A stretch of DNA of 64,000 bases from Streptomyces orinoci. Its GTDB lineage: Bacteria > Actinomycetota > Actinomycetes > Streptomycetales > Streptomycetaceae. The notes under the pieces are model-generated. The model saw only the letters and a program-made list of their open reading frames with translations, did no database searches and was not told the DNA's origin. The stretch covers positions 188,439 through 252,438 of the forward strand of contig NZ_PHNC01000031.1 in the NCBI RefSeq assembly GCF_003121295.1, given 5' to 3'. Position numbers and translations under genes: made by a program. Positions 50,950 to 59,057 of the stretch are shown here, piece by piece. Positions within the stretch are counted from its first letter, which is position 1; each line of letters starts with the position of its first letter.

Positions 50950-50997
50950 CTCTCGCATCGGATCCCGTATCCGATCTCGTATCCGATCTCGTATCCG
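50950..50997 (+). repeat. Four 12-bp tandem repeats in the paaN leader
   Basis: Units TCTCGCATCGGA, TCCCGTATCCGA, TCTCGTATCCGA, TCTCGTATCCGA run head to tail, ending 27 bases before the paaN GTG. They separate the operator from the ribosome-binding site. Confidence 0.85.
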
Positions 50998-51024
50998 AGC
51001 CGTTCGACGAGGAGTTGGTCAGCA

Positions 51025-52695
51025 GTGACCGCCGAGCTCAGCATCGACACCCTGGCCGCCGACCACACGGCCACGCTCGACAAGGCCCTGGAGACCATCC
51101 GCACCCGCGCCTACTGGTCCCCGCACGCCGAGCACCCCAAGGCGTACGCCGACGACGGCCGGGCGGCCTTCGAGGCACTGCGCGAGAAGCGCTTCGAGCT
51201 GGACCAGCCCGGCACCGACGGCTGGGCGGGCTCGGAGGTCTCGCCCTACGGCCCTCGCCTGGGCATCGAGTACCCGCACGCCGACCCGGATGTGCTGCTG
51301 CCCGCGATGCGCGCCGCGATGCCCGCCTGGCGCGCGGCCGGGCCCCGCCACCGGGCCCTGGTCTGCCTGGAGATCCTCAAGCGGATCAACGCCCGTACCC
51401 CGGAGCTGGCGCACGCGGTGATGCACACCAGCGGCCAGGCGTTCATGATGGCCTTCCAGGCGGGCGGCCCGCACGCCCAGGACCGCGGCCTGGAGGCGGT
51501 CGCCTACGCGCTCGCCGCCCAGGAGGAGGTGGAGCGCACCGCGGAGTGGTCCAAGCCGCAGGGCAAGCGTGAACCCCTGGAGCTCACCAAGGAGTTCACC
51601 GCCGCGCCCCGGGGCATCGCCCTGCTCATCGGCTGCAACACCTTCCCCACCTGGAATGGCTATCCCGGCCTCTTCGCATCCCTGGCCACCGGCAACCCGG
51701 TCCTGGTCAAGCCGCACCCGCGCGCCGTGCTGCCGCTGGCGCTGACCGTACGGATCGCCCGTGAGGTGCTGGGCGCGGCCGGGTTCTCGCCGGACCTGGT
51801 GGCGCTGGCCGCCGAGCGCGACGGCGAGGGCATCGCCAAGTCGCTGGCGCTGCGCCCGGAGATCCGTCTGATCGACTACACCGGCTCCAGCGCCTTCGGC
51901 GACTGGCTGGAGGCCAACGCCCGCCAGGCGCAGGTCTACACGGAGAAGGCCGGCGTCAACACGGTGATCATCCACTCCACCGGCGACTACCGGGGCATGC
52001 TCGGCAACCTGGCCTTCTCGCTGTCCCTCTACAGCGGCCAGATGTGCACCACCCCGCAGAACCTGCTGATCCCGCGCGACGGCATCGACACCGACGCGGG
52101 CCACAAGTCCTATGACGAGGTGGTCGCCGACCTCGCCACCGCGGTGGACAAGCTGCTCGGCGATGACGCCCGGGCGCATGCGCTGCTGGGCGCCATCGTC
52201 AACCCGGGGGTGCGCGAACGCCTGGAGTCCGCTCCCCGCCTCGGCGAAGTCGCCCTGGCCTCCCGCTCGTTGACCAACCCCGACTTCCCCGAGGCCACGG
52301 TGCGCACCCCGGCCATCGTCAAGCTGGACGGCGCCAAGCCGGACGCCGAGGCGGCGTACTTCTCCGAGTGCTTCGGCCCGGTCTCCTTCGCGGTGGCCGT
52401 GGACTCCGCCGAGGCGGCGGTGGAACTGCTGCGCCGCACGGTGCGGGAGAAGGGTGCGATGACGGTGGGGGCGTACACCACCTCGGCGGAGGTGGAGCGG
52501 CTGATCCAGGACGCCTGCCTGGACGAACTCGCACAGCTCTCCCTCAACTTGACCGGCGGGGTGTATGTCAACCAGACCGCCGCCTTCTCCGACTACCACG
52601 GCAGCGGCGGCAACCCGGCCGCCAATGCGGCGCTGTGCGACGCGGCGTTCGTCGCCGGCCGCTTCCGGCCGGTGGAGGTGCGGCGGCAGGCGTAG
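51025..52695 (+). CDS. paaN: Phenylacetate degradation protein PaaN (aldehyde dehydrogenase)
   Basis: 556 aa ALDH-fold enzyme of the PaaN/PaaZ-related family. Landmarks: LLIGCNTFPTWNGYPGLFA (nucleotide-binding entry), NPVLVKPHPRAVLP, DYTGSSAFGDWLEANARQAQ, and the catalytic Cys region SLYSGQMCTTPQNL. No MaoC hydratase domain. It likely oxidises the ring-opened semialdehyde intermediate. GTG start with GAGGAG; leader with 12-bp repeats and a PaaR-type site upstream. Confidence 0.9.
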   Translation: MTAELSIDTLAADHTATLDKALETIRTRAYWSPHAEHPKAYADDGRAAFEALREKRFELDQPGTDGWAGSEVSPYGPRLGIEYPHADPDVLLPAMRAAMPAWRAAGPRHRALVCLEILKRINARTPELAHAVMHTSGQAFMMAFQAGGPHAQDRGLEAVAYALAAQEEVERTAEWSKPQGKREPLELTKEFTAAPRGIALLIGCNTFPTWNGYPGLFASLATGNPVLVKPHPRAVLPLALTVRIAREVLGAAGFSPDLVALAAERDGEGIAKSLALRPEIRLIDYTGSSAFGDWLEANARQAQVYTEKAGVNTVIIHSTGDYRGMLGNLAFSLSLYSGQMCTTPQNLLIPRDGIDTDAGHKSYDEVVADLATAVDKLLGDDARAHALLGAIVNPGVRERLESAPRLGEVALASRSLTNPDFPEATVRTPAIVKLDGAKPDAEAAYFSECFGPVSFAVAVDSAEAAVELLRRTVREKGAMTVGAYTTSAEVERLIQDACLDELAQLSLNLTGGVYVNQTAAFSDYHGSGGNPAANAALCDAAFVAGRFRPVEVRRQA

Positions 52696-52768
52696 GGGTT
52701 GCGTTCGGGTGCGGGTGGCCTGTGGCTGCTCGCACCCACGCGCCCGAGCCGCGTGGTGCGGCCGCCCC

Positions 52769-53509
52769 TTACGAGGCACCCCCGCACGTCCAGTGGAACA
52801 AGGTCATGGCCACACTCGTGGCGAGGTTGTAGCTGGACACCTGCGGCCGCATCGGCAGGGACACCAACTGGTCTGATCTCGCCCGCAGTTCGGGCGAGAT
52901 ACCGTGCCGTTCCGAGCCGAAGGCGAGCAGCGCGCCGGAGGGGATGGTCATCGAGCGGATGTCCTCCCCCTCCGGGTCCAGCGCCAGCAGCGGCCCCTCC
53001 GGCAGTTCATCCAGTGCCACCCGCTCCACCGCCGTGGCGTAGTGCAGCCCGGCCCCGGCCCGTACCGCGTTGGGGTGCCAGGGGTCCATATCCCCCGTGG
53101 TGAGCACCCCGGCGGCCCCGGTTCCGGCGGCCAGCCGGACCACGGCGCCGACATTGCCCAGGTTGCGGGGGTTGTCCAGGACCACCACGGGGGCGGTACG
53201 GGCCGCCAGCGCGGCCAGGTTCGCGGCCCGCTCCCGGCGCGCGGCCAGGGCGGCCACCCCCGTGGGGTGCACCCGGGGCACCAGCTCGCGCAGGGTCCGC
53301 GCGTCCACCTCCACCAGCAGCCGCTCCAGCTCCCCCGCCACATCCGGCGCCAGCTTCCCGGCCAGCGCCAGCGCCGCCCCCTTGTCCACGGCAACCGCCG
53401 CCCGCACCTCGGCGCCGAAGCGCAGGGCGTGCTTGAGCGCATGGAAGCCGTCCAGGAGGACGGAGTCGGGGGCGTGCTGCTGCCACTGGGGCGGGGCGGT
53501 TCCGGTCAT
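52769..53509 (-). CDS. TrmH/SpoU-family RNA methyltransferase
   Basis: 246 aa SPOUT enzyme using SAM to methylate RNA 2'-OH. N-terminal substrate domain; knot motifs VVLDNPRNLGNVGAVVRLAA (motif 1), LLAFGSERHGISPEL (motif 2) and LPMRPQVSSYNLATSVAMTL (motif 3). Could act on tRNA or 23S rRNA. Its first codons and leader are duplicated at 53956-54016. Confidence 0.9.
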   Translation of the reverse strand: MTGTAPPQWQQHAPDSVLLDGFHALKHALRFGAEVRAAVAVDKGAALALAGKLAPDVAGELERLLVEVDARTLRELVPRVHPTGVAALAARRERAANLAALAARTAPVVVLDNPRNLGNVGAVVRLAAGTGAAGVLTTGDMDPWHPNAVRAGAGLHYATAVERVALDELPEGPLLALDPEGEDIRSMTIPSGALLAFGSERHGISPELRARSDQLVSLPMRPQVSSYNLATSVAMTLFHWTCGGAS

Positions 53510-53532
53510 GGGCCAAAGCCTACGGACTGGGC
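53472..53532. repeat. 61-bp direct repeat, copy 1 (trmH 5' end)
   Basis: Covers the start codon, first 13 codons and leader of the methyltransferase gene. It matches 53956-54016 at all but two positions. Confidence 0.9.
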
Positions 53533-53581
53533 TTGGGGGGTGACCTGCGGCGGCGGATGGCCCATACGAGCGCCGATCCGA

Positions 53582-53875
53582 TCACCATGCCGCCGACTCG
53601 TCGCCGGACGTCTGTTCACTCACCCACCGCTGGGCCTCCGCGAGGTTCACGGCGGCGCCCACGGGTTCGTACGAAAACCCGTTCCACTCTTCCAGTGCCC
53701 GCGGCTCGTCGGGCCGGAGGTGTCCGCCACCGCCGTGGAGCGGGCGGTGCCGGCGCCGGACGTCCAGCGGCGGGCGGCGCCGCTTCTCGTACGCGGCGAG
53801 CGGGTCGCCGTCGTCCACGCGCGGGATCGCGCGGGACGGCTGGTTCGGCGGTCCGGGTCGGGAGTGCTTGCCCAT
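53582..53875 (-). CDS. Small basic protein (97 aa), DUF6087-like
   Basis: MGKHSRPGPPNQPSR start, LAAYEKRRRPP, HRPLHGGGGHLRPDEPRALE, then EEWNGFSYEPVG and AEAQRWVSEQ. This order matches small Streptomyces proteins I recall as DUF6087, often found near XRE modules. Function unknown. It lies between the two copies of the 61-bp repeat, so may have arrived with the duplication. Confidence 0.68.
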   Translation of the reverse strand: MGKHSRPGPPNQPSRAIPRVDDGDPLAAYEKRRRPPLDVRRRHRPLHGGGGHLRPDEPRALEEWNGFSYEPVGAAVNLAEAQRWVSEQTSGDESAAW

Positions 53876-53888
53876 GGCCTCGATGGTC

Positions 53889-53993
53889 TCAGGCGGCGAC
53901 CGTGGTCGGCCGGGGCGCGGCGGTGCCCTGCTCGGGCTCGCCCTCGGTGAACAGCGCGTGCTGCTGCCACTGGGGCGGGGCGGTTGCGGTCAT
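53889..53993 (-). pseudogene. Truncated duplicate of the trmH 5' end (34 codons)
   Basis: Begins MTATAPPQWQQHA, matching MTGTAPPQWQQHA of the intact methyltransferase, then diverges (LFTEGEPEQG...) and stops. It is either a decayed duplicate or a new short ORF using the copied start region. Confidence 0.6.
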
Positions 53994-54016
53994 GGGCCAA
54001 AGCCTACGGACCGGGC
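53956..54016. repeat. 61-bp direct repeat, copy 2
   Basis: Second copy of the trmH leader and start, 484 bases from copy 1, same orientation, two mismatches. Confidence 0.9.
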
Positions 54017-54063
54017 ATGGCGGGTGGACCCGGGCACGGTGCCGGGACCGGCCCGGCGGCCCG

Positions 54064-54363
54064 TTAGACCGCCCCATGAGCCGGTGCGGCTGCCTCGATG
54101 CGGCGGGCCAGTTCGATGTCGTGCTCGGCGACATAGCCGCCCAGGTCGCTTGAACTGATCGACACCCGCACTGTCCGGTAGCCGAGCGTCGCGTCCGAGT
54201 GGTGCCCGAGATCGTTCTGAATGGCCGCGATATGGACAATGAACGCGGCGCCCTGGATGTGCCGTACGGCGTAGGACCGCTCGATCTTGCGGCCGTCCGT
54301 GGACCAGCCCTTCAGGCCCTGGATCCGTGCCTCGATCTGTTCTCTGGTCAGAGCATCAGCCAT
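54064..54363 (-). CDS. 4a-hydroxytetrahydrobiopterin dehydratase
   Basis: 99 aa pterin carbinolamine dehydratase (PCD/DCoH). Active-site pattern HIAAIQNDLGHHSDATLGYR, with His residues at the usual [EKD]-x(2)-H-H-P/S-x region, followed by VRVSISSSDLGGYVAEHDIE. It recycles pterin cofactor or serves in molybdopterin metabolism. Complete at normal length. Confidence 0.88.
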   Translation of the reverse strand: MADALTREQIEARIQGLKGWSTDGRKIERSYAVRHIQGAAFIVHIAAIQNDLGHHSDATLGYRTVRVSISSSDLGGYVAEHDIELARRIEAAAPAHGAV

Positions 54364-54503
54364 GGTTCAAACCCCTGCCGCCGGTGGGCTCCAGCACCTC
54401 GCTCAGGTCCTGGCCGGACGACTCAGCTTGCCATGGCGCCATGGCCGCTTCTACGGTGCCGAGCTCCCGCCGGGCCCGTTCCGAGCCCGTCTCCACCACA
54501 ATG

Positions 54504-55670
54504 TCAGATCGAAATCTTTACCCGTTTGGCGATCTTGTTGAGTCGCGGATTGCTTCGCTTGTGGAGCGACAGCAGGACGCGAAACAGCTCCTGACTGGTC
54601 GGATGCACCTTCGCGAGTTGCGGAGCCACCTCCCACGCCTGCTCAAGAGAGTCCAGTGCCCCATCCCGGTCGCCGAGCGCCAAGCGGGCACGCGCAGTGT
54701 CCAGGTGCATCGGACCAACTCGCGTTGCGGGAAGGGTGATTCGTTGTCGTTGCAGGTCCTGGGACACCTGAAGTGCCTTGCTGTGCCTCCGGAGATCGCC
54801 GGATGTCGAGATGACATGAACCGCCGTGTTCTGCGGGCCGAAGTGCATCTCATGCTTGATCACATCCTGCGGGAACTCCTCGGCCAATCGCTGGGCCCGT
54901 TCAATGTGCTTGTCGGCCTCGGTCTTGTCCCGCAGTCGGCCGGCGAGGGTCAGGCCCCGAAGGTGCAGGCAGCCCAGGCCGAACGCGCGCTCAGGCCCGG
55001 TCAACGTGGACTCCGCCTTTGAGATGGCCTGCTCGACCACGGCCAACCCACCTGCGAAATCGCCATTGTTGAGAAACATGCCTGCCTGGTCGCGGGCCGC
55101 CACGATTCCCACCAGTGGTGCCGACCGTTCGGCGGCGAGCACCTGCTTGATGGAAGCAAGCTCGCAGAGGTCCAGCCACCGGTGCCGGGCGGCCACCCAA
55201 TAGACAGTGCTGTAGGTGTCAGCCACCAGCGCCCAGGCTTCTGGCGTCCCCGTCGCGTGGGCGTAGTTCTGGGCCCGGCTCAAGACGTCCGGGAGAAGTG
55301 AGAGCACTTCGGCGAGGTCCGTGTTGAAGCGGTGTGCGGTGAGCTTCGAGAGGTCCTGCTTCAACTCCTGGAGCGAACGTGGCGGTTCGCCCGCGAGGTC
55401 GAATCGGCGCATTGCCGCTCGAAGGTCTTTGAGGTTGTCCTCGCTTACCACCGGAGCCTTGCCCAGGACCTCATCCAGGGTGATGCCCATCGCGCCGGCG
55501 ATAGCGGCGGCCATCCCCTGGGTCAGGGCCCGGTCGCCTGTCTCGATCTTGCTCAGCATCGACAGCGACACGCCGGCACGTCGCGCTAGCTGGGCTTGGC
55601 TTAGGTTGTGCTCCTTGCGGAGGACAGCGACGTTCTTACCCGGTCCCGGCGTACGTTCCTCGTGGGCCAT
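54504..55670 (-). CDS. XRE-family regulator with TPR-like domain
   Basis: 388 aa. ATG 55670 has AAGGGGA 6 bases upstream; an earlier ATG at 55703 is less likely. HTH (about 12-68): AVLRKEHNLSQAQLARRAGV, SLSMLSKIETGDRALTQG. The rest (about 90-380) is a helical TPR-like array with the typical FLNNGDFAGGLAVVEQAISK. Lower GC than the flanking backbone. Divergent from the small-gene/radical SAM operon and probably its regulator. Confidence 0.85.
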   Translation of the reverse strand: MAHEERTPGPGKNVAVLRKEHNLSQAQLARRAGVSLSMLSKIETGDRALTQGMAAAIAGAMGITLDEVLGKAPVVSEDNLKDLRAAMRRFDLAGEPPRSLQELKQDLSKLTAHRFNTDLAEVLSLLPDVLSRAQNYAHATGTPEAWALVADTYSTVYWVAARHRWLDLCELASIKQVLAAERSAPLVGIVAARDQAGMFLNNGDFAGGLAVVEQAISKAESTLTGPERAFGLGCLHLRGLTLAGRLRDKTEADKHIERAQRLAEEFPQDVIKHEMHFGPQNTAVHVISTSGDLRRHSKALQVSQDLQRQRITLPATRVGPMHLDTARARLALGDRDGALDSLEQAWEVAPQLAKVHPTSQELFRVLLSLHKRSNPRLNKIAKRVKISI

Positions 55671-55736
55671 CAGATCCCCTTCGGTGCAGTGGGTCGTTTC
55701 CATGTTCCCAACGTTCCGCTTCCTGGCACACCTCCA

Positions 55737-55755
55737 CTGTGCAACTTCTGTGCAA
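55737..55755. promoter_or_regulatory. Direct repeat, candidate XRE operator
   Basis: CTGTGCAA occurs at 55737-55744 and 55748-55755, 11 bp apart (one helical turn), in the divergent promoter between the regulator and the radical SAM operon. Confidence 0.4.
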
Positions 55756-55818
55756 GTCCACCTTGCTCGCCCGGAGTTGACTGGTTGTAGGCAGACAGTC
55801 ACATCAAGGGGATGAGTG

Positions 55819-56073
55819 ATGGGAACTGCGGCGGAACAGCGGATGCGGACGCGGACGCGGGAGGAATCGGCGCGGACGATCGCCGAGAACGCTGTGGCGG
55901 AGGTCAGGGAAGCCCTCATGGATATGAGGGTGGTCGGCGACGTGGATGTTGCCGGGGTCGTCAATGGGCACGGGCTGGTCAATGTCTCTCTGCTCTCGGC
56001 CGACGCATACGCGTTCGCTCGGTGGATTCGCGGCAGGGTTGCCGAGGAGGAGCAGGGGACGGCCCAGCGGTGA
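55819..56073 (+). CDS. Small hypothetical protein (84 aa)
   Basis: ATG 55819 after AAGGGGA. Helical N terminus (RTREESARTIAENAVAEVRE), then strands VDVAGVVNGHGLVNVSLLSA and a final helix ARWIRGRV. Its stop overlaps the next GTG. Not recognised; first gene of the radical SAM operon. Confidence 0.65.
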   Translation: MGTAAEQRMRTRTREESARTIAENAVAEVREALMDMRVVGDVDVAGVVNGHGLVNVSLLSADAYAFARWIRGRVAEEEQGTAQR

Positions 56074-56369
56074 GCGAGAGGCCACGCGAAGCCACGCCAC
56101 CGCCCGGCATGAGGATGTGGATCATTGGCCCGTCTCAGGTCCGGATCGGTGACCTGTTCCGCGTTGACGGCGAATGGCGTCCGGTGACCGATATGAGGGC
56201 GGCACAGGAGGCCCGGGTCCGGGTCTTGCACTTCGCCGATCGCGGTCCCGTGGCATTGAAGCCGAACAGCGTCGTAAAGGTCTGCCGACGGGTCGAGGTG
56301 GCGGGTACGACCACCGTCCGCCGTCTCGCTCGGGTGGAGTCATCTGCTCGGTGGAGGGGGAGATCATGA
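56070..56369 (+). CDS. Small hypothetical protein (99 aa)
   Basis: GTG 56070 overlaps the previous stop (GTGA) and its own stop overlaps the next ATG (ATGA). Central beta segment SQVRIGDLFRVDGEWRPVTD, LHFADRGPVALKPNSVVKV resembles a small SH3-like barrel. Basic C-terminal end. Not recognised. Confidence 0.65.
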   Translation: MSERPREATPPPGMRMWIIGPSQVRIGDLFRVDGEWRPVTDMRAAQEARVRVLHFADRGPVALKPNSVVKVCRRVEVAGTTTVRRLARVESSARWRGRS

Positions 56370-56701
56370 GCCGCTGCTTCCGGTACGTCCCATTCACGAT
56401 CCTCCAGGACCGGACCGCTTGGCCGGAATACCGCGCAGTATGCGTCGCAGGGGAAGACGCCGATTGTGGCGCAGACTCCGGTGAGCTGCCGGGACCCGCT
56501 CAAGTCGAAGAGTGGGCGCGAAAGCACACCCAGGACACAGGCCATCTCCGGTACCGCCGCACCTTCAGCGACTATATGCAGCTCGAACCGCCCGAAGATC
56601 TCATGCCGGTGATGGTGAGCCAGGGCGAGACGGTTGAGCACGCCAGAGCGATAGAGGCATCCCCAATGCTCAGGCTCGCACGCGCGAGCGCAACCTCATG
56701 A
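56366..56701 (+). CDS. DUF7848-like small Cys protein (111 aa)
   Basis: MSRCFRYVPFTI, CVAGEDADCGADSGE, VEEWARKHTQDTGHLRYRR: third family member in the window, the longest. ATGA-coupled to the gene before. Downstream of it is a hairpin, then the radical SAM gene. Confidence 0.7.
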   Translation: MSRCFRYVPFTILQDRTAWPEYRAVCVAGEDADCGADSGELPGPAQVEEWARKHTQDTGHLRYRRTFSDYMQLEPPEDLMPVMVSQGETVEHARAIEASPMLRLARASATS

Positions 56702-56763
56702 GCACCCGCCCGGTCGCCCCGTTGGGTGAGGACGGTCCCGGCCGGGCGGGGCGAGGGCACGAC

Positions 56764-56785
56764 AACGCGGGGAAAGCCCCGCGTT
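56764..56785 (+). terminator. Hairpin before the radical SAM gene
   Basis: AACGCGGGG-AAAG-CCCCGCGTT, perfect 9-bp stem, 31 bases before ATG 56817. It may end the small-gene transcript or attenuate the radical SAM gene. Confidence 0.65.
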
Positions 56786-56816
56786 GATCCTGGCCAACGA
56801 GGAGAAGGGCACAAGC

Positions 56817-57764
56817 ATGGCAACTCAAGCACTACCTGCGGAGCAGATCACCACTCGGCTTCTGTGGCTGGACCTGACCCGTAAGTGTCAGCTCTCTTGC
56901 AAGCACTGCTTCAACGAGTCGGGCCCCGAGGGGACTCACGGCACCATGTCCCGTGCCGACTGGGCCGGGGTCCTGGACCAGGCCGCCGCCTACGGCATCA
57001 GCGACATCCAGTTCATCGGCGGCGAGCCGACCATGCACCCGCACTTCACGGAACTGCTCGACCACGCTTTGACCATCGGGTTGAACGTCGAGGTCTACAG
57101 CAACCTCGTTCACGTCTCCTCGGAGTGCTGGAAACTCTTCCAGCGCAAGGGGTTCTCGCTCGCCACCTCGTACTACGCGGCTCAGGCCGAGGCGCACGAC
57201 GCCATGACAGAACGACGTAGCCACCGCCTGACCCGAGCGAACATCGAAAAGGCCGTCCAACTCGCCGTTCCCCTTCGAGTCGGCATCACCACCAACGGGA
57301 GCGGACGGCACGCCGACGAAGCCTTGCGGGACCTCGCCGCCCTGGGCGTGGACAAAGCCAGGATCAGGGTGGACCGTATCCGGCCCTTTGGGCGTGGCGC
57401 CGATGGCCAGGCACCGGACATGGCTCAACTGTGCGGTCGGTGCGGATCCGGCAAGGCAGCCGTCAGCCCCACCGGTGAGGTCTCTCCATGTCCCATGTCG
57501 GCATGGCTGGGTGTCGGCAACGTCAAACGCGCGCCGCTCGCCGATATCCTCAGCGGCGCCGAGATGGCCCGCGCCAATGCCGCCATCCGAATCGAAGCCG
57601 GCAAGAAGGACAAGGGGAGCGGAGGCGGAAGCAGCGGCGGCAAAGGCGGCAAGGGCGGTAGCGGAGGCAGTGGGGGCAATGGGGGCGGTAGCGGCCCCTG
57701 TGGCCCGACTGAAGACGAGTGCACCCCGGGCTTCCCCGGTAGTTCGTGCTCTCCGAGGAACTGA
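56817..57764 (+). CDS. Radical SAM/SPASM-like protein with Cys-rich C-terminal tail
   Basis: 315 aa. GGAGAAGG before ATG 56817. Radical SAM cluster motif CQLSCKHC (CxxxCxxC, about residues 24-31), FIGGEPTMHPHF. A partial SPASM/twitch region CGRCGSGKAAVSPTGEVSPC and GVGNVKRAPLADILSG. From about residue 262 comes a Gly/Ser/Lys-rich linker, then a tail with C295, C302 and C311 (CGPTEDECTPGF, GSSCSPRN). The tail looks like a fused RiPP-type core or a metal-binding appendage. Cytosolic. Product unknown; paired with a phosphotransferase and an XRE regulator. Confidence 0.85.
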   Translation: MATQALPAEQITTRLLWLDLTRKCQLSCKHCFNESGPEGTHGTMSRADWAGVLDQAAAYGISDIQFIGGEPTMHPHFTELLDHALTIGLNVEVYSNLVHVSSECWKLFQRKGFSLATSYYAAQAEAHDAMTERRSHRLTRANIEKAVQLAVPLRVGITTNGSGRHADEALRDLAALGVDKARIRVDRIRPFGRGADGQAPDMAQLCGRCGSGKAAVSPTGEVSPCPMSAWLGVGNVKRAPLADILSGAEMARANAAIRIEAGKKDKGSGGGSSGGKGGKGGSGGSGGNGGGSGPCGPTEDECTPGFPGSSCSPRN

Positions 57765-57773
57765 GAAGGACAC

Positions 57774-58577
57774 ATGAGCCACCCCCTCCCCTCCCGAGAC
57801 TTCTGGGCCCTGGTCCAACCGCACACCGGAAACCTGGCCGGCACCCGGCCCGTCCCGGGTGGCCACAGCTCGGACGTCACAGCCCTGGTCGAGGGTGAGA
57901 AGGGGCGGTTCTTCGTCAAGGCGGTCCCCAACCGGCCTGGGGGCCGCCGTGACTCCATCGTCCGGGAACGGCTGATCAACCCGGCCGTCGTCCCCGTCTC
58001 TCCCGCTCTGCGCTGGCACGCGGAGGATGACGAGTGGATCGTGCTCGGCTTCGACTTCGTCGAAGGGCGGTCGGCTTCGTTCGAACCTGGCTCCCCCGAT
58101 CTTCCCGCGGTCGTCGGCCTCCTCAACCGCATTGGCGAACTGGGCCTGCCCGAGGTGGCCAGAGACTGGACGGAAACGCGGTGGGACCGATTCGCCGCCC
58201 AAGACGCAGACACCACGCTTTTCCGGGGCGATGCGCTGCTCTACACCGACATCAACCCGGGCAACCTGATGATCGGGGACCGGGGCACCTGGGCGGTTGA
58301 CTGGTCGTGGCCGACGCGCGGTGCCGCCTTCATCGACCCCGCCTGTCTCGTCGTGCAGCTTGTCGCCGCAGGTCATAGCCCCGAGTCCGCCGAGTCCTGG
58401 GCCACCGGCTGCGCTGCGTGGTCAAACGCGGATCCGAGAGCGATCGATGCCTTCGCCGTAGCCAATCTGCGGATGCATCGTCGGTTCGCGGAGCGGAATC
58501 CGGATACCTCGTGGCTCTGGGCGATGCTGGCAGCGAATCAGGCATGGGCAGCCCACCGGGGCATCCGCGAAGAGTAG
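57774..58577 (+). CDS. Phosphotransferase (APH-like)
   Basis: 267 aa. N-lobe GHSSDVTALVEGEKGRFFVK; catalytic loop LLYTDINPGNLMIGD, where Asn-Pro-Gly-Asn replaces the usual HGD-x2-xxN with Tyr-Thr-Asp; Mg motif AVDWSWPTRG. Starts 9 bases after the radical SAM stop, so same operon. Substrate unknown. Confidence 0.82.
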   Translation: MSHPLPSRDFWALVQPHTGNLAGTRPVPGGHSSDVTALVEGEKGRFFVKAVPNRPGGRRDSIVRERLINPAVVPVSPALRWHAEDDEWIVLGFDFVEGRSASFEPGSPDLPAVVGLLNRIGELGLPEVARDWTETRWDRFAAQDADTTLFRGDALLYTDINPGNLMIGDRGTWAVDWSWPTRGAAFIDPACLVVQLVAAGHSPESAESWATGCAAWSNADPRAIDAFAVANLRMHRRFAERNPDTSWLWAMLAANQAWAAHRGIREE

Positions 58578-58678
58578 GTACACCGCCGTCCCTGATCGAT
58601 CCATCCGCCGCATCCAGTCCTCGCGGTGGAACCAATCGACAGTCCGATGTACCCGTCGATCCAGGAGGCGACTTCCGC

Positions 58679-59047
58679 ATGAGCAGCCAGCCTGTGCACC
58701 ACCACAACGGGCCGTTGATCCCGATGCCGGAGCTGACCTGGCCTGCGCTTCGCCGGGCTGTCGCGACGGTGGCCCCAGGGCGGTTGCCGGAGATCTTCGA
58801 GGACATGCAGCAAGCCTTCGTTCAGGCCGCCCAGGAGAGCAGTGTCGGGCCAATCCGGATGTTCCACTTCAAATGGGGCGTCATCGTGGCCATTGAGCGC
58901 GATCCGGAGTGTGCTGTTCGCTTCCACGCGGCGGAGAAGACCTTCAACACCACCGCGGATGACGGGGAGCAACAAGCCGCTCTCATGGAGATTGCCGACA
59001 TCTGGCAGACGGCCGAGCGCGAGGTGAAGGCCCTGGTGCCCGGGTGA
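58679..59047 (+). CDS. DUF6247-like protein (122 aa)
   Basis: AGGAGG 9 bases before ATG 58679. PELTWPALRRAVATVAPG, LPEIFEDMQQAFVQAAQ, FKWGVIVAIERDPECAVRF: the same core as the truncated protein at the start of the window. End of the radical SAM module. Function unknown. Confidence 0.68.
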   Translation: MSSQPVHHHNGPLIPMPELTWPALRRAVATVAPGRLPEIFEDMQQAFVQAAQESSVGPIRMFHFKWGVIVAIERDPECAVRFHAAEKTFNTTADDGEQQAALMEIADIWQTAEREVKALVPG

Positions 59048-59057
59048 GCGGCTGGAC

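Noticed and set aside
50950..50997. CRISPR-like array
   Set aside because: Units are contiguous 12-mers without spacers.
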